A DNA stretch of 64,000 nucleotides from Blastococcus sp. CT_GayMR16 (GCF_004570875.1 NZ_SPQK01000017.1:45963-109962); one strand, 5' to 3'; counted from the first letter of the stretch, positions 1-8,475 are shown. Numbers and translations are program-made. The notes: generated from the sequence alone by a model not told the origin.

Positions 1-144
1 GCTGGTGCTCCCGCCGGCCTCGTCCGACGTCCGCTTCGGCCAGGAGACGTCGAAGGTTCCCAGGCCGGAGCTGGCCAGTTCTGTCCGGCCGGACCCTTCC
101 TGCAGGGTGCCGTTCCAGGCGGTGCGTGCGGTGCGAGTGGGCAT
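1..144 (-). CDS. OsmC-type peroxidase, N-terminal part only
   Basis: The start codon (ATG at 144-142) and the first 48 codons are present; the rest lies off the left edge. The visible protein begins MPTRTARTAWNGTLQEGSG, which matches the N-terminus of actinobacterial OsmC-family thiol peroxidases (the TAWNGTLQEG motif), enzymes that reduce organic hydroperoxides in the cytoplasm. The two catalytic cysteines would lie beyond the window. A strong ribosome binding site (GGAGGAAG, about 150-157 on the minus strand) fixes the start. It lies 89 bases downstream of and codirectional with the OhrR-type regulator, the usual peroxide-response pairing. OsmC is preferred over Ohr from the N-terminal motif. 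Confidence 0.8.
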   Translation of the reverse strand, partial: MPTRTARTAWNGTLQEGSGRTELASSGLGTFDVSWPKRTSDEAGGSTS

Positions 145-233
145 GGGACTTCCTCCGGACCGGGCGCTGCCCACTGTTGGACGGCGCATCCTCCGGCCCT
201 TACCCCGGCGCCGTGCGCCCTACCGTCCGCAGG

Positions 234-689
234 TCAGGTAGGGGCGACCGGGGAGGTGACCCGCTCGGTCAGCAGCCGCAGCTTCGCCTTCAGGTCGTCG
301 AACTCGCCGGTGTCGAAGCCGATCGCGCCGATCATCTCCTCGGAGATGGTGAACGCCTTCTCCCGCAGGGCGCGGCCCTCGTCGGTGAGCGCGATGGAGA
401 CCGAGCGCTCGTCCTCGACGCGCCGGTGGCGGGTGACCAGACCGGCGGCAGTGAGACGCTTGAGCAGAGGCGAGAGCGTGCCGCTGTCGAGCGCCAGCCG
501 TGATCCGAGCTGCCCCACGGTCTGGTGATCGGTCTCCCAGAGCAGCATCATGACCAGGTACTGCGGATAGGTCAGGCCGAGCGCGTCGAGCATGGGCCGG
601 TAGCGCGCCGTCACCGCTCGGGAGGCGGCGTACAGAGCGAAGCACAGCTGGTCGTCGAGCGCCACGCTCGGCGACGGCAGGGCGGTCAT
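234..689 (-). CDS. ohrR: OhrR-like MarR-family redox regulator
   Basis: This 151-residue winged-helix protein is the size of MarR proteins. The N-terminal segment DDQLCFALYAASRAVTARY matches OhrR, in which the cysteine of LCFxLYA (here Cys16) is the peroxide sensor: oxidation releases DNA and derepresses an Ohr or OsmC peroxidase. LTYPQYLVMMLLWE and the wing region VEDERSVSIALTDEG are typical of the family. The osmC-type gene follows on the same strand, so it is the likely target. Only the N-terminal cysteine is obvious, which suggests the one-Cys type of mechanism. The gene appears leaderless (see the -10 box at 696-701). The function is assigned by family; no operator could be identified. 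Confidence 0.88.
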   Translation of the reverse strand: MTALPSPSVALDDQLCFALYAASRAVTARYRPMLDALGLTYPQYLVMMLLWETDHQTVGQLGSRLALDSGTLSPLLKRLTAAGLVTRHRRVEDERSVSIALTDEGRALREKAFTISEEMIGAIGFDTGEFDDLKAKLRLLTERVTSPVAPT

Positions 690-695
690 GCGTGA

Positions 696-701
696 AGTCT
701 A
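696..701 (-). promoter_or_regulatory. -10 box of leaderless ohrR
   Basis: TAGACT on the minus strand, followed by six bases (TCACGC) and then the ATG of ohrR. The spacing places the transcription start on or next to the start codon. No convincing -35 hexamer is seen. Confidence 0.6.
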
Positions 702-773
702 GGACGCCGGAGCCCGGCGGGTCGCGGCGTCGCCTCTCGGTGGCGTAGCGGCCCGGCGAGTGGACGTCCTGAG

Positions 774-794
774 GTTGAGCGGAACAGACTCAAC
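774..794. promoter_or_regulatory. HAIR-type HspR operator and promoter of clpB
   Basis: GTTGAGC (774-780), a 7-base spacer, then ACTCAAC (788-794) form an inverted repeat matching 6 of 7 pairs. The HAIR consensus bound by the heat-shock repressor HspR is CTTGAGT-N7-ACTCAAG, so spacing and core agree. The left arm also supplies a possible -35 (TTGAGC, 775-780), with TATCCG (799-804) 18 bases downstream as a possible -10. A bound repressor would therefore block the promoter. Regulation of clpB by HspR is known in Streptomyces and mycobacteria; its operation here is inferred. Confidence 0.75.
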
Positions 795-875
795 TTGGTA
801 TCCGTTGCACCCAGCGACGACACGCGGCCGGCAGTCCCGGTCGCCCGACAGCCGAGAGGACGCGCGCCCCCGACC

Positions 876-3470
876 ATGGAGAGCAAGCTCACCACCCGTT
901 CCCAGGAAGCCATCGCCGCCGCTCAGCGGCTCGCCGTCGACCGCGGCCAGGCGTCGCTGGAACCGCTGCACCTGCTGTCCGCGCTGCTCGAGCAGACCGA
1001 CGGCATCGCCGGCCCGCTGCTGAAGGCGGTCGGCGCCGACCCGGCCGACGTGCGCGCCAAGGCCGAGGCCGCGCTGCGGCGCATGCCCAGCGTGAGCGGC
1101 GCGACGGTGTCGGCCCCCTCGCCGTCCCGTGAGCTGCTGCGCGTCATCAACGCAGCCGGGGAGCAGGCCAGCGCCCTCGGCGACGAGTACGTCTCGACCG
1201 AGCACCTGCTGGTCGGGCTGGCCGGGTCCGAGGGCGAGGCCGGGAGCGTGCTGGTCGGCTCCGGCGCCACCCGCGACACCCTGCTGGCCGCCTTCCGCAC
1301 CGTCCGCGGCAACCGCAAGGTCACCACGCCGGATCCCGAGGGCACCTTCCAGGCGCTGGAGAAGTACGCCGTCGACCTCACCCAGCGGGCGCGGGACGGC
1401 AAGATCGACCCGGTCATCGGTCGCGACAACGAGATCCGCCGCGTCGTCCAGGTGCTGTCCCGGCGCACCAAGAACAACCCGGTACTGATCGGTGAGCCCG
1501 GTGTCGGCAAGACGGCGATCGTCGAGGGCCTGGCCCAGCGGATGGTCGCCGGCGACGTCCCGGAGAGCCTGAAGGGAAAGCGCCTCATGGCGCTGGACCT
1601 GGCCTCCATGGTGGCCGGGGCCAAGTATCGCGGCGAGTTCGAGGAGCGACTGAAGGCCGTCCTCCAGGAGATCTCCGATTCCGAGGGGCAGGTCGTCACC
1701 TTCATCGACGAGCTGCACACGATCGTCGGCGCCGGCGCGACCGGCGACTCCGCCATGGACGCCGGCAACATGATCAAGCCGATGCTGGCCCGCGGCGAGC
1801 TGCGCATGGTCGGGGCGACGACGCTCGACGAGTTCCGCGAGCACATCGAGAAGGACCCGGCCCTGGAGCGCCGCTTCCAGCAGGTCTTCGTCGGCGAGCC
1901 CTCGGTCGAGGACACGATCGGCATCCTGCGCGGGCTCAAGGAGCGCTACGAGGTCCACCACGGCGTCCGGATCACCGACACCGCCGTCGTCGCCGCCGCG
2001 ACCCTGTCCGACCGCTACGTCACGGCCCGCTTCCTGCCGGACAAGGCGATCGACCTCGTCGACGAGGCGGCCAGCCGGCTGCGCATGGAGATCGACAGCC
2101 GGCCCGTCGAGGTCGACGAGGTCGAGCGCGCCGTCCGCCGGCTCGAGATCGAGGAGATGGCGCTGACCAAGGAGGACGACGAGTCCTCCCTGCAGCGGCT
2201 GGCCGCGCTCCGTGAGGACCTCGCCAACCGGCGCCAGGAGCTGGCCGAGCTGACCTTCCGCTGGCAGCAGGACAAGACCGCCATCGAGCGGATCCAGCGG
2301 ATCAAGGAGGAGCTCGAGCACGTCCGGCTCGACGCCGAGCGCGCCGAGCGGGACGGCGACCTCGCCCGGGCCGCAGAGCTGCGCTACGGCCGGCTGCCCG
2401 AGCTGGAGAAGGCCCTGACGTCCGCCGAGGAGTCGGTGCAGACGGGGGAGTCGATGCTCAAGGAGGAGGTCGGCCCCGACGACATCGCCGAGGTCGTCCA
2501 GGCCTGGACGGGCATCCCCGCCGGCCGACTGCTCGAGGGCGAGACGCAGAAGCTGCTCCGCATGGAGGACGGGCTGGGCCGCCGCGTGGTCGGCCAGCCG
2601 GACGCGGTCCGCGCCGTGTCCGACGCCGTCCGCCGGGCGCGTTCCGGGGTGTCCGACCCCGACCGTCCCACGGGATCGTTCCTGTTCCTGGGCCCGACCG
2701 GTGTCGGCAAGACCGAGTTGGCCAAGGCGCTGGCGGAGTTCCTGTTCGACGACGAGCGGGCGATGGTCCGCATCGACATGAGCGAGTACTCCGAGAAGCA
2801 CTCCGTGGCCCGGCTGGTCGGGGCTCCCCCCGGCTACGTCGGCTACGAGGCGGGCGGGCAGTTGACGGAGGCGGTGCGCCGTCGTCCGTACACCGTCGTG
2901 CTGCTCGACGAGGTCGAGAAGGCGCACCCCGACGTCTTCGACGTCCTGCTGCAGGTGCTGGACGACGGCCGGCTGACCGACGGGCAGGGCCGCACGGTCG
3001 ACTTCCGGAACACGATCCTGATCCTGACGTCGAACCTCGGCTCGCAGCTGATCGCCGACCAGTCGGTGCCGGAGGAGCGACGCCGCGAGGCGGTCCTCGA
3101 GGTGGTCCGGACGCACTTCAAGCCGGAGTTCCTCAACCGGCTCGACGACATCGTGGTGTTCCGCGCCCTGGGCAGCGGGGAGCTCACCGGCATCGTCGAC
3201 ATCCAGGTCGGCGTCCTGGCCCGTCGCCTGGCGGCGCGCCGGCTCACCCTGACGGTCACCGACGCCGCCCGGGAGTGGCTGGCGCTCAACGGGTTCGACC
3301 CCGTGTACGGCGCCCGTCCGCTGCGCCGGCTGGTGCAGTCGGCGATCGGCGACCAGCTCGCCAAGGCGCTGCTCGCCGGCGACATCCGGGACGGCGACGA
3401 GGTCGTCGTCGACGCACCGGAGGACTTCACCGGTGCGGGCGAGGGTGGATTGTCGGTCGCCCGCGGCTGA
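876..3470 (+). CDS. clpB: ATP-dependent disaggregase ClpB
   Basis: The 864-residue protein has the usual ClpB length and architecture: an N-terminal Clp repeat domain, a first AAA+ module with Walker A GEPGVGKT and Walker [11 protein letters not shown], a coiled-coil middle domain (roughly residues 405-520, rich in Glu, Arg and Leu), and a second AAA+ module with GPTGVGKT and the [11 protein letters not shown]alker B. ClpB works in the cytosol with DnaK/DnaJ/GrpE to rescue aggregated proteins. The start at [12 protein letters not shown] was chosen because it matches the family N-terminus; an in-frame upstream start at 795 would put the HAIR operator against the start codon and add 27 unrelated residues. 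The HAIR element 80 bases upstream predicts heat-shock control. No ClpP-binding loop is expected in this family. Confidence 0.97.
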   Translation: MESKLTTRSQEAIAAAQRLAVDRGQASLEPLHLLSALLEQTDGIAGPLLKAVGADPADVRAKAEAALRRMPSVSGATVSAPSPSRELLRVINAAGEQASALGDEYVSTEHLLVGLAGSEGEAGSVLVGSGATRDTLLAAFRTVRGNRKVTTPDPEGTFQALEKYAVDLTQRARDGKIDPVIGRDNEIRRVVQVLSRRTKNNPVLIGEPGVGKTAIVEGLAQRMVAGDVPESLKGKRLMALDLASMVAGAKYRGEFEERLKAVLQEISDSEGQVVTFIDELHTIVGAGATGDSAMDAGNMIKPMLARGELRMVGATTLDEFREHIEKDPALERRFQQVFVGEPSVEDTIGILRGLKERYEVHHGVRITDTAVVAAATLSDRYVTARFLPDKAIDLVDEAASRLRMEIDSRPVEVDEVERAVRRLEIEEMALTKEDDESSLQRLAALREDLANRRQELAELTFRWQQDKTAIERIQRIKEELEHVRLDAERAERDGDLARAAELRYGRLPELEKALTSAEESVQTGESMLKEEVGPDDIAEVVQAWTGIPAGRLLEGETQKLLRMEDGLGRRVVGQPDAVRAVSDAVRRARSGVSDPDRPTGSFLFLGPTGVGKTELAKALAEFLFDDERAMVRIDMSEYSEKHSVARLVGAPPGYVGYEAGGQLTEAVRRRPYTVVLLDEVEKAHPDVFDVLLQVLDDGRLTDGQGRTVDFRNTILILTSNLGSQLIADQSVPEERRREAVLEVVRTHFKPEFLNRLDDIVVFRALGSGELTGIVDIQVGVLARRLAARRLTLTVTDAAREWLALNGFDPVYGARPLRRLVQSAIGDQLAKALLAGDIRDGDEVVVDAPEDFTGAGEGGLSVARG

Positions 3471-3495
3471 TACCCGCAGGCATCGGGTCGCCGGT

Positions 3496-3517
3496 GTGGT
3501 GGCCGGAGGCCCACCAC
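3496..3517 (+). terminator. Possible hairpin terminator after clpB
   Basis: GTGGTGG (3496-3502) and CCACCAC (3511-3517) are perfect 7-base arms around an 8-base loop that can pair further (CC/GG). It lies 25 bases after the clpB stop. There is no T-run, as is common in GC-rich actinobacteria. Confidence 0.4.
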
Positions 3518-3640
3518 CCCCTGTGGACGGCGCCAGCAGCCCGGGCGCAAACCGTCCTGCCGTGCCCGGGCGGCTGCGCGCCGCGGACGGACGTCGGGCG
3601 GAAGTCCCCGCTGTCGCCGTCGGTCACGAGGAGGCAGCCG

Positions 3641-4087
3641 ATGTCCCTGGGTTCCCGCTGGCGCCGGGTCGACGCCGAGCACTGGGTCCACCGGCTGGGC
3701 ATGCTCCAGACGACGCTGCTGGTCCTCCTCGCCGGATGGACGGTGCTGTCCGGCTTCGTGGTGGGCCTCGTCGCGGCCGTGGTCCCCGCGGCGCTGGCCG
3801 CACTGGCCGGCTGGATGACCGCGGCCTGGCGGCGGGACGAGCCCTGGTCCTGGCCGGCCTGGGTGTGCGCCAGCGGTGCCGGCGCCGTCCTGTCGGCCAC
3901 GCAGCTCGTGGTCGGCGGTCCCACGTGGGCGAGCTGCAGCGGCCTGGCCCTCGCCGTGCTGACGCTCGTCCTGCTCGCCCACCCCGACAGCCGGGCACGG
4001 TGGCTCTCCCCGTCGCCGCCTGCCGTGACACGGTCGGGCGACGACACGCGTGCCGACGCTGGTGAGGGCCGCGGCCGTGGTTCATGA
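3641..4087 (+). CDS. Small membrane protein of unknown function
   Basis: A 148-residue protein. A short N-terminal part (MSLGSRWRRVDAEHWVHRLG) is followed by about four hydrophobic segments (for example TLLVLLAGWTVLSGFVVGLV and LALAVLTLVLLAHP), then a charged, Asp/Arg-rich tail. GAGGAGG at 3629-3635 sits five bases before the ATG and fixes the start; a longer in-frame reading back to 3275 would overlap clpB. I recognise no family. It precedes another small membrane protein by 37 bases on the same strand and may be cotranscribed with it. Confidence 0.7.
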   Translation: MSLGSRWRRVDAEHWVHRLGMLQTTLLVLLAGWTVLSGFVVGLVAAVVPAALAALAGWMTAAWRRDEPWSWPAWVCASGAGAVLSATQLVVGGPTWASCSGLALAVLTLVLLAHPDSRARWLSPSPPAVTRSGDDTRADAGEGRGRGS

Positions 4088-4124
4088 TCGCCGCAGTACC
4101 GGAGATCGTCGAAGGGCATCGCAG

Positions 4125-4733
4125 ATGACGTCAGGACAGGGCGAGAACCAGCCGGGGGGCCCGTACGGCCCGCCGCAGGGCTGGAACGCACCCCCGCCTC
4201 CCGGCCCGCAGTACCCGGGTTACGCGCCGGCGCCCTCGGCGCCGACCGGCTACGGGGGGCCGCAGTCGATGGAACGGCCGACCACCGTGCGAGCGGGCAT
4301 CGGTGCGTTCGTCGCCAGCCTGCTCGTCGGGTTGATCTCCTCGGCGGTGACGTTCGCCGACTTCGACGCCTTCGTCGCCCGGGCGATGGCAGCCTCCTCC
4401 GACACCCCGGACGTGACGGAGGACCTCATCCGCACCTCGCTGATGATCGGCATCGTCGTCGGGCTCGTCTTCGTGGCGCTGGAGGTGCTCTTCCTCTGGT
4501 TCGCGTGGAAGGGGCACCAGTGGGCGCGGATCGTCCTCTGGGTGCTCGGCGGCCTGTCCCTGACGTTCGGCCTGATCGGACTCGCCGGCAGCAGCGGACA
4601 GACGGGCTTCACCACGTCGATGGGGGCGTTCGGGCTGCTGTTCACCGCCGCCGGGGTGCTGCTGCTCGCGATGAAGCCGTCGAACGAGTGGTACCGGTTC
4701 CGCAGCTGGCAGCGGGCGACCGGCCAGGGCTGA
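4125..4733 (+). CDS. Four-helix membrane protein with Gly/Pro-rich N-terminus
   Basis: A 202-residue protein. Residues 1 to about 45 are a low-complexity Gly/Pro/Tyr-rich cytoplasmic stretch, followed by about four transmembrane helices. Between helices 2 and 3 lies the motif WKGHQWARIVLW. The protein encoded convergently at 4741-5301 has the same four-helix plan and a matching RRQPWARWIGLA motif at the same point, so the two look like divergent paralogues. The start at MTSGQGENQPGG was chosen over an upstream in-frame ATG at 4050 because the upstream part overlaps the previous gene. Proline-rich N-termini of this kind are common in small actinobacterial membrane proteins; function unknown. 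Confidence 0.75.
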   Translation: MTSGQGENQPGGPYGPPQGWNAPPPPGPQYPGYAPAPSAPTGYGGPQSMERPTTVRAGIGAFVASLLVGLISSAVTFADFDAFVARAMAASSDTPDVTEDLIRTSLMIGIVVGLVFVALEVLFLWFAWKGHQWARIVLWVLGGLSLTFGLIGLAGSSGQTGFTTSMGAFGLLFTAAGVLLLAMKPSNEWYRFRSWQRATGQG

Positions 4734-4740
4734 GGCGGCC

Positions 4741-5301
4741 TCAGGCGCGGCTGCGCAGCCGGGGCACCCACGTCCCGGTCGTGCGGGACAGCAGGCTCGT
4801 CACGGCGGCCGCCGAGAGCACGAACAGCAGCAGGGACGAGACGGTGATGCCCCCGGCGGCGAGCATGGAGAAGAGGGTGAGGAGCGCGAGCACGAAGCTC
4901 GCGGCCAGCCCGATCCAGCGCGCCCAGGGCTGACGGCGCGGCAGGAACCACGCGGCCAGCGCGAGGATCAGGCCGATCCCCAGGTAGGGGATCAGGGCGA
5001 GCAGCACGAACCGGCGGGCCTCCGCCTCGGTGACGCCGTCGCCCTCGCTCACAATGCGGTCGACGGTGACCCCGAAGCCGTACCAGAGCAGTCCCGCGTT
5101 CACGAGGAGCAGCGCGGCGAGGACGCCCATGGTGATCGCGGCGACCCGCACGGACACGGGCATCACGGACGGCGCGTCGCCTGCAGCAGGATCGTTGCCC
5201 TTGGCGGGCTCGGACGCGGCGGGCTGGAGTGGGGTCGGCACGCCGCAAGCCTGACAGACCGACCCGAGGCCGCCGACGGGACGCGGTCGGCCGCGCACCA
5301 C
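4741..5301 (-). CDS. Four-helix membrane protein, paralogue of its convergent neighbour
   Basis: Up to 186 residues. It has four hydrophobic segments: MGVLAALLLVNAGLLWYGF, LLALIPYLGIGLILALAAWF, ASFVLALLTLFSMLAAGG and SSLLLFVLSAAAVTSLL, with RRQPWARWIGLA between the second and third. The N-terminus is uncertain: the longest reading starts at GTG 5301 and includes CQACG, which could be half of a zinc ribbon; a GTG at 5241 would give 166 residues. Neither has a clear ribosome binding site. Its stop is only seven bases from the stop of the convergent gene, with no room for a terminator between them. Function unknown. Confidence 0.65.
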   Translation of the reverse strand: MVRGRPRPVGGLGSVCQACGVPTPLQPAASEPAKGNDPAAGDAPSVMPVSVRVAAITMGVLAALLLVNAGLLWYGFGVTVDRIVSEGDGVTEAEARRFVLLALIPYLGIGLILALAAWFLPRRQPWARWIGLAASFVLALLTLFSMLAAGGITVSSLLLFVLSAAAVTSLLSRTTGTWVPRLRSRA

Positions 5302-5354
5302 GACTGCGCAGCCTGCCGGCCATCCGGATCGGGGCCGAGGGGCGAAGCTAGGGC

Positions 5355-7028
5355 GTGACCATCTCCGTGCAGGCTCCCGCTCCCGTCCCGGGTGCGGCTC
5401 CTGGGCAGGGCGGTGGCCGGGGCTCGCGGCGTGCGCTCGGGGCGCTGGCGGGCCTGCTCGCCGCCGCCGTGGCGCTCGGGGCGGCCGAACTGGTCGCGGG
5501 CGTCGTCGGCCCGGCGTCCTCGCCCGTCGTCGCGGTCGGGGACGCCGCCATCACCCTGACGCCGGAATGGCTGAAGCAGTTCGCCATCTCCACCTTCGGC
5601 GCGAACGACAAGGTCGCCCTGGTCGCCGGGACCCTGATGGTGATCGCGCTCTACGCCCTGGCCGTCGGGCTGCTCGGCCTGCGCAGCCCCCGCCTCGGGG
5701 TGCTCGGGATCGCCCTGTTCGGGGGGATCGGCGCGGTCGCCGCCCTCACCCGGCCCGAAGGCGGACCCCTCGCCGCGCTGCCCTCGGTCGCCGGTGCCGC
5801 CGCCGGCGCCGTCGCGCTGCTCGCGCTCCTCGCCCCGCTCACGCGGCCGGCCACCTCCACGGCCGAACCTGCCCGGAACGGCCCGCCCGGCGACGAGCGG
5901 GTGATCGACCGGATGCGCGGCATGCTCGGATCGGTCGACCGCAAGGGCACGGCGATCGACCGGCGCGGCTTCTTCCTCACCAGCGGCGTGGCCCTGGGCG
6001 CGGCCGCCGTCGCCGGGGGCGGCGCGCGGCTCCTGCAGCGTCGCTTCGCCGTCGCCCAGGCCCGGGACGACCTCGTGCTCCCGGTGCCCGCGTCCCGGGC
6101 GCCGGCGCTCCCGGCCGGAGCGGACCTGGCCGAGACGATCGACGGCGTCACCCCGCTGTTCAGTGCGAACCGCGACTTCTACCGCGTGGACACCGCGATC
6201 GTCGTCCCGCAGGTGCGGCCCGCGGACTACCGCCTGTCGCTCACCGGGATGTTCGACTCCGCCCGCAGCTTCACCCTGGCCGACCTCTACGGCCGCGCCG
6301 ACCTCATCGAGCGCGACATCACCCTGACCTGTGTCTCCAACGAGGTCGGCGGGACGCTCGCCGGCACGGCCCGCTGGATCGGCGTCCCCCTCGGGGCGTT
6401 CCTGCGCGAGAACGGGGTCGGGCCGGGCAGCACGCAGCTCGTCTGCCGGTCGGTCGACGGGATGACGATCGGTGCGCCGACCCGCTCGGCCCTCGACGTC
6501 GGGGACGCGATGCTGGCCATCGGCATGAACGGCGAGCCGCTACCCGTGGAGCACGGCTTCCCGGTGCGGATGATCATCCCCGGCCTCTACGGCTACGTCT
6601 CGGCCTGCAAGTGGCTGACCCGCATCGAGGCGACCACGTTCGAGGCCTACGACGCGTACTGGGTCGAGCGCGGCTGGGCGGCCGACGGCCCCATCAAGAT
6701 CGCTGCCCGGATCGACACCCCGGCACCGTTGCGCGCCTTTCCCGCCGGGCGGCGGGCCGTCGCCGGGGTCGCGTGGGCGCAGACCCGTGGCATCTCCCGC
6801 GTCGAGGTGCAGGTGGACGACGGCGACTGGATCGACGCCGAGCTCGCACCCGAGGTCGACGCCGATCTGTGGCGCCAGTGGGTGCTGCGGCACGACTTCG
6901 CGGCTGGGCGCCATACCGTCAGCGTGCGCGCCACCAGCTCGGACGGCGAGGTCCAGACCGACACGCGGGCCGACCCGTTCCCGGCCGGTGCGAGCGGCCG
7001 GCACACCATTCAGGTGGACGCTCGCTGA
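5355..7028 (+). CDS. Membrane-anchored sulfite-oxidase-family molybdopterin oxidoreductase
   Basis: A 557-residue protein. The N-terminal third contains three to four hydrophobic segments (about residues 25-175); a linker with RRGFFLTSGVALGAAAVAGG resembles a twin-arginine-like membrane segment; the remainder is an oxidoreductase molybdopterin-binding domain with the cofactor cysteine in LTCVSNEVGG and the dimerisation-type C-terminal domain (from about residue 445). The catalytic domain therefore probably faces outside. Substrate unknown; YedY-like and nitrate-reductase-like roles are both known for this family. GTG 5355 starts the only plausible reading. The fasciclin lipoprotein gene follows after 91 bases; this pairing recurs in actinobacteria. 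Confidence 0.88.
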   Translation: MTISVQAPAPVPGAAPGQGGGRGSRRALGALAGLLAAAVALGAAELVAGVVGPASSPVVAVGDAAITLTPEWLKQFAISTFGANDKVALVAGTLMVIALYALAVGLLGLRSPRLGVLGIALFGGIGAVAALTRPEGGPLAALPSVAGAAAGAVALLALLAPLTRPATSTAEPARNGPPGDERVIDRMRGMLGSVDRKGTAIDRRGFFLTSGVALGAAAVAGGGARLLQRRFAVAQARDDLVLPVPASRAPALPAGADLAETIDGVTPLFSANRDFYRVDTAIVVPQVRPADYRLSLTGMFDSARSFTLADLYGRADLIERDITLTCVSNEVGGTLAGTARWIGVPLGAFLRENGVGPGSTQLVCRSVDGMTIGAPTRSALDVGDAMLAIGMNGEPLPVEHGFPVRMIIPGLYGYVSACKWLTRIEATTFEAYDAYWVERGWAADGPIKIAARIDTPAPLRAFPAGRRAVAGVAWAQTRGISRVEVQVDDGDWIDAELAPEVDADLWRQWVLRHDFAAGRHTVSVRATSSDGEVQTDTRADPFPAGASGRHTIQVDAR

Positions 7029-7119
7029 CCGCAGCGCCCCGCCGGGACCGCTTCCGCGGCCTGCGCCCGCCCCGTCCGCGACAATGCGGACCACGGACAG
7101 GACAAGGAGCACCAACCAC

Positions 7120-7779
7120 GTGAAGACCACACTTCCCGGCCGCGGCGTCCTCGTCGCCGCCGTCTCCACCCTCGCCGTCACGCTGAGCGCCTGCGGCTCG
7201 GACGAGCCATCCGACGGCAGCGCCTCCTCCGGCTCTGCCGCCACCGCGAGCGAGACCGCCGAGAGCACCGCGCCGGCGGCCGCCGCCGGACCGTTCGGCC
7301 CAGGCTGTGCCGCCGTCCCCGCCGACGGGCCGGGCAGCTTCGCCGGCATGGCAGCAGCCCCGGTCGCCGCCGCGGCGAGCGCCAATCCGGCGCTGTCGGC
7401 GCTGGTGCAGGCGGTCACCGCGGCCAACCTGGGCGACTCGCTCAACACGCAGCAGAACATCACGGTCCTGGCGCCGGCCAATCCCGCCTTCGAGGCCATC
7501 CCGGCCGACGCGCTGCAGGCGCTCCTGGCCGACAGCGCCCAGCTGACCGCCGTCCTGACCCACCACGTCATCCAGGGCCGCCTGACCCCCGAACAGTTGG
7601 CCGGCACGCACACCACGCTGAACAACGACGAGGTCACCATCGAGGGGGCCGGCCAGAGCTTCACCATCCCCGGCGAGGGCACGATCGCGGGCACGGACGC
7701 GTCGGTGATCTGCGGGAACGTGCCGACGGCGAACGCCACCGTCTACGTCATCGACCAGGTGCTCACGCCCGCCGGCTGA
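7120..7779 (+). CDS. Fasciclin-domain lipoprotein
   Basis: A 219-residue protein. It has a lipoprotein signal with lipobox LSAC (lipidated Cys at about residue 23), a Ser/Ala/Thr-rich linker, then one FAS1 domain (about residues 75-219) with the characteristic NITVLAPANPAFEAIP and LTHHVIQGRLTPEQL motifs. The domain resembles the secreted antigens MPT70/MPT83. FAS1 domains mediate adhesion or binding at the cell surface. The GTG start has AAGGAGC nine bases upstream (7104-7110); an upstream in-frame reading overlaps the previous gene and lacks a signal. GACAAT at 7079-7084 could be the -10. Confidence 0.9.
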   Translation: MKTTLPGRGVLVAAVSTLAVTLSACGSDEPSDGSASSGSAATASETAESTAPAAAAGPFGPGCAAVPADGPGSFAGMAAAPVAAAASANPALSALVQAVTAANLGDSLNTQQNITVLAPANPAFEAIPADALQALLADSAQLTAVLTHHVIQGRLTPEQLAGTHTTLNNDEVTIEGAGQSFTIPGEGTIAGTDASVICGNVPTANATVYVIDQVLTPAG

Positions 7780-7803
7780 CCGCGCCCGGATCCGGGCGCT
7801 CAG

Positions 7804-7809
7804 TAGGGT
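7804..7809 (+). promoter_or_regulatory. -10 box of leaderless pyrE
   Basis: TAGGGT, followed by seven bases and the ATG of pyrE at 7817. There is no ribosome binding site between them, so the transcript should begin at the start codon. Confidence 0.6.
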
Positions 7810-7816
7810 CGGGCGC

Positions 7817-8371
7817 ATGACGGCTCCTGCGCACCTGCCCGACCGCGACCGGCTGCTCGAGCTCATCGTCTCCCTGGCCGTGGTGCACGGGAAGGTCACG
7901 CTCTCCTCGGGGCGGGAGGCCGACTGGTACATCGACATGCGCCGGCTGACGCTGCACCACGAGGGCGCGCCGCTGGTCGGCCGCGTGATGCGTCAGCTCA
8001 CCGGCGACCTGCGCTACGACGTCGTCGGGGGGCTCACCCTGGGCGCCGATCCCGTCGCGACGGCGATGCTGCACGCGGCCGCCGACGGCGAGGGCTGGCT
8101 GGACGCGTGCGTCGTCCGCAAGGCCGGCAAGGCGCACGGGCTGCAGCGCCGGATCGAGGGACCGGACGTCGAGGGCCGCACGGTGCTCGTCGTCGAGGAC
8201 GTCTCCACCACCGGCAGCAGCCCCCTCACGGCGGCTGAGGCGCTGCAGGAGGCCGGCGCGGAGGTCATCGGGGTGGCGGTCATCGTGAACCGCGGCGCCC
8301 GGGAGGCGGTCGAGGCGGCCGGCTTCGAGTACCGGGCCGCCTACGAGCTGACGGACCTCGGCCTCGCCTGA
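7817..8371 (+). CDS. pyrE: Orotate phosphoribosyltransferase
   Basis: The 184-residue enzyme adds ribose phosphate from PRPP to orotate, giving OMP in pyrimidine synthesis. The PRPP-binding motif VLVVEDVSTTGSSPLTA is present, with the flexible-loop region around VRKAGKAHGLQRRIEG. Length and order match short-type actinobacterial PyrE. It stands apart from other pyrimidine genes, and its leaderless promoter suggests it is transcribed alone. The compound palindrome 8 bases after the stop codon may terminate it. Confidence 0.95.
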   Translation: MTAPAHLPDRDRLLELIVSLAVVHGKVTLSSGREADWYIDMRRLTLHHEGAPLVGRVMRQLTGDLRYDVVGGLTLGADPVATAMLHAAADGEGWLDACVVRKAGKAHGLQRRIEGPDVEGRTVLVVEDVSTTGSSPLTAAEALQEAGAEVIGVAVIVNRGAREAVEAAGFEYRAAYELTDLGLA

Positions 8372-8378
8372 CCCCGGG

Positions 8379-8463
8379 AATGATCAGGAGACCTGATCAT
8401 TCGGGGTCCTGGCTCACCACCGATGCTGAGCCAGGACCCGAAACGATCAGGTGACCTGATCAT
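8379..8463. repeat. Compound palindrome: two operator-like repeats flanking a long hairpin
   Basis: Three nested inverted repeats occupy the gap between pyrE and the next gene. AATGATCAGG-AGA-CCTGATCATT lies at 8379-8401. A 13-base stem (GGGTCCTGGCTCA, 8404-8416, with TGAGCCAGGACCC, 8427-8439) has a 10-base loop. GATCAGGT-G-ACCTGATC lies at 8445-8461. The outer units are near copies of each other, so the whole block is roughly an 83-base inverted repeat. The central hairpin could terminate pyrE. The outer palindromes could be operators for the following oxidase gene or parts of a dispersed REP-like element. No second copy was seen in this window. Confidence 0.7.
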
Positions 8464-8475
8464 CAGAGCACGTCG

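Noticed and set aside
699..3116. Long minus-strand open frame of 805 codons opposite clpB
   Set aside because: Antisense shadow: composed of Ala/Arg/Leu/Gly/Asp runs with no family pattern, and its bases code for conserved ClpB motifs.
3275..3640. Upstream extension of the membrane protein gene at 3641
   Set aside because: Would overlap the end of clpB by about 200 bases, whereas a strong ribosome site lies just before 3641.
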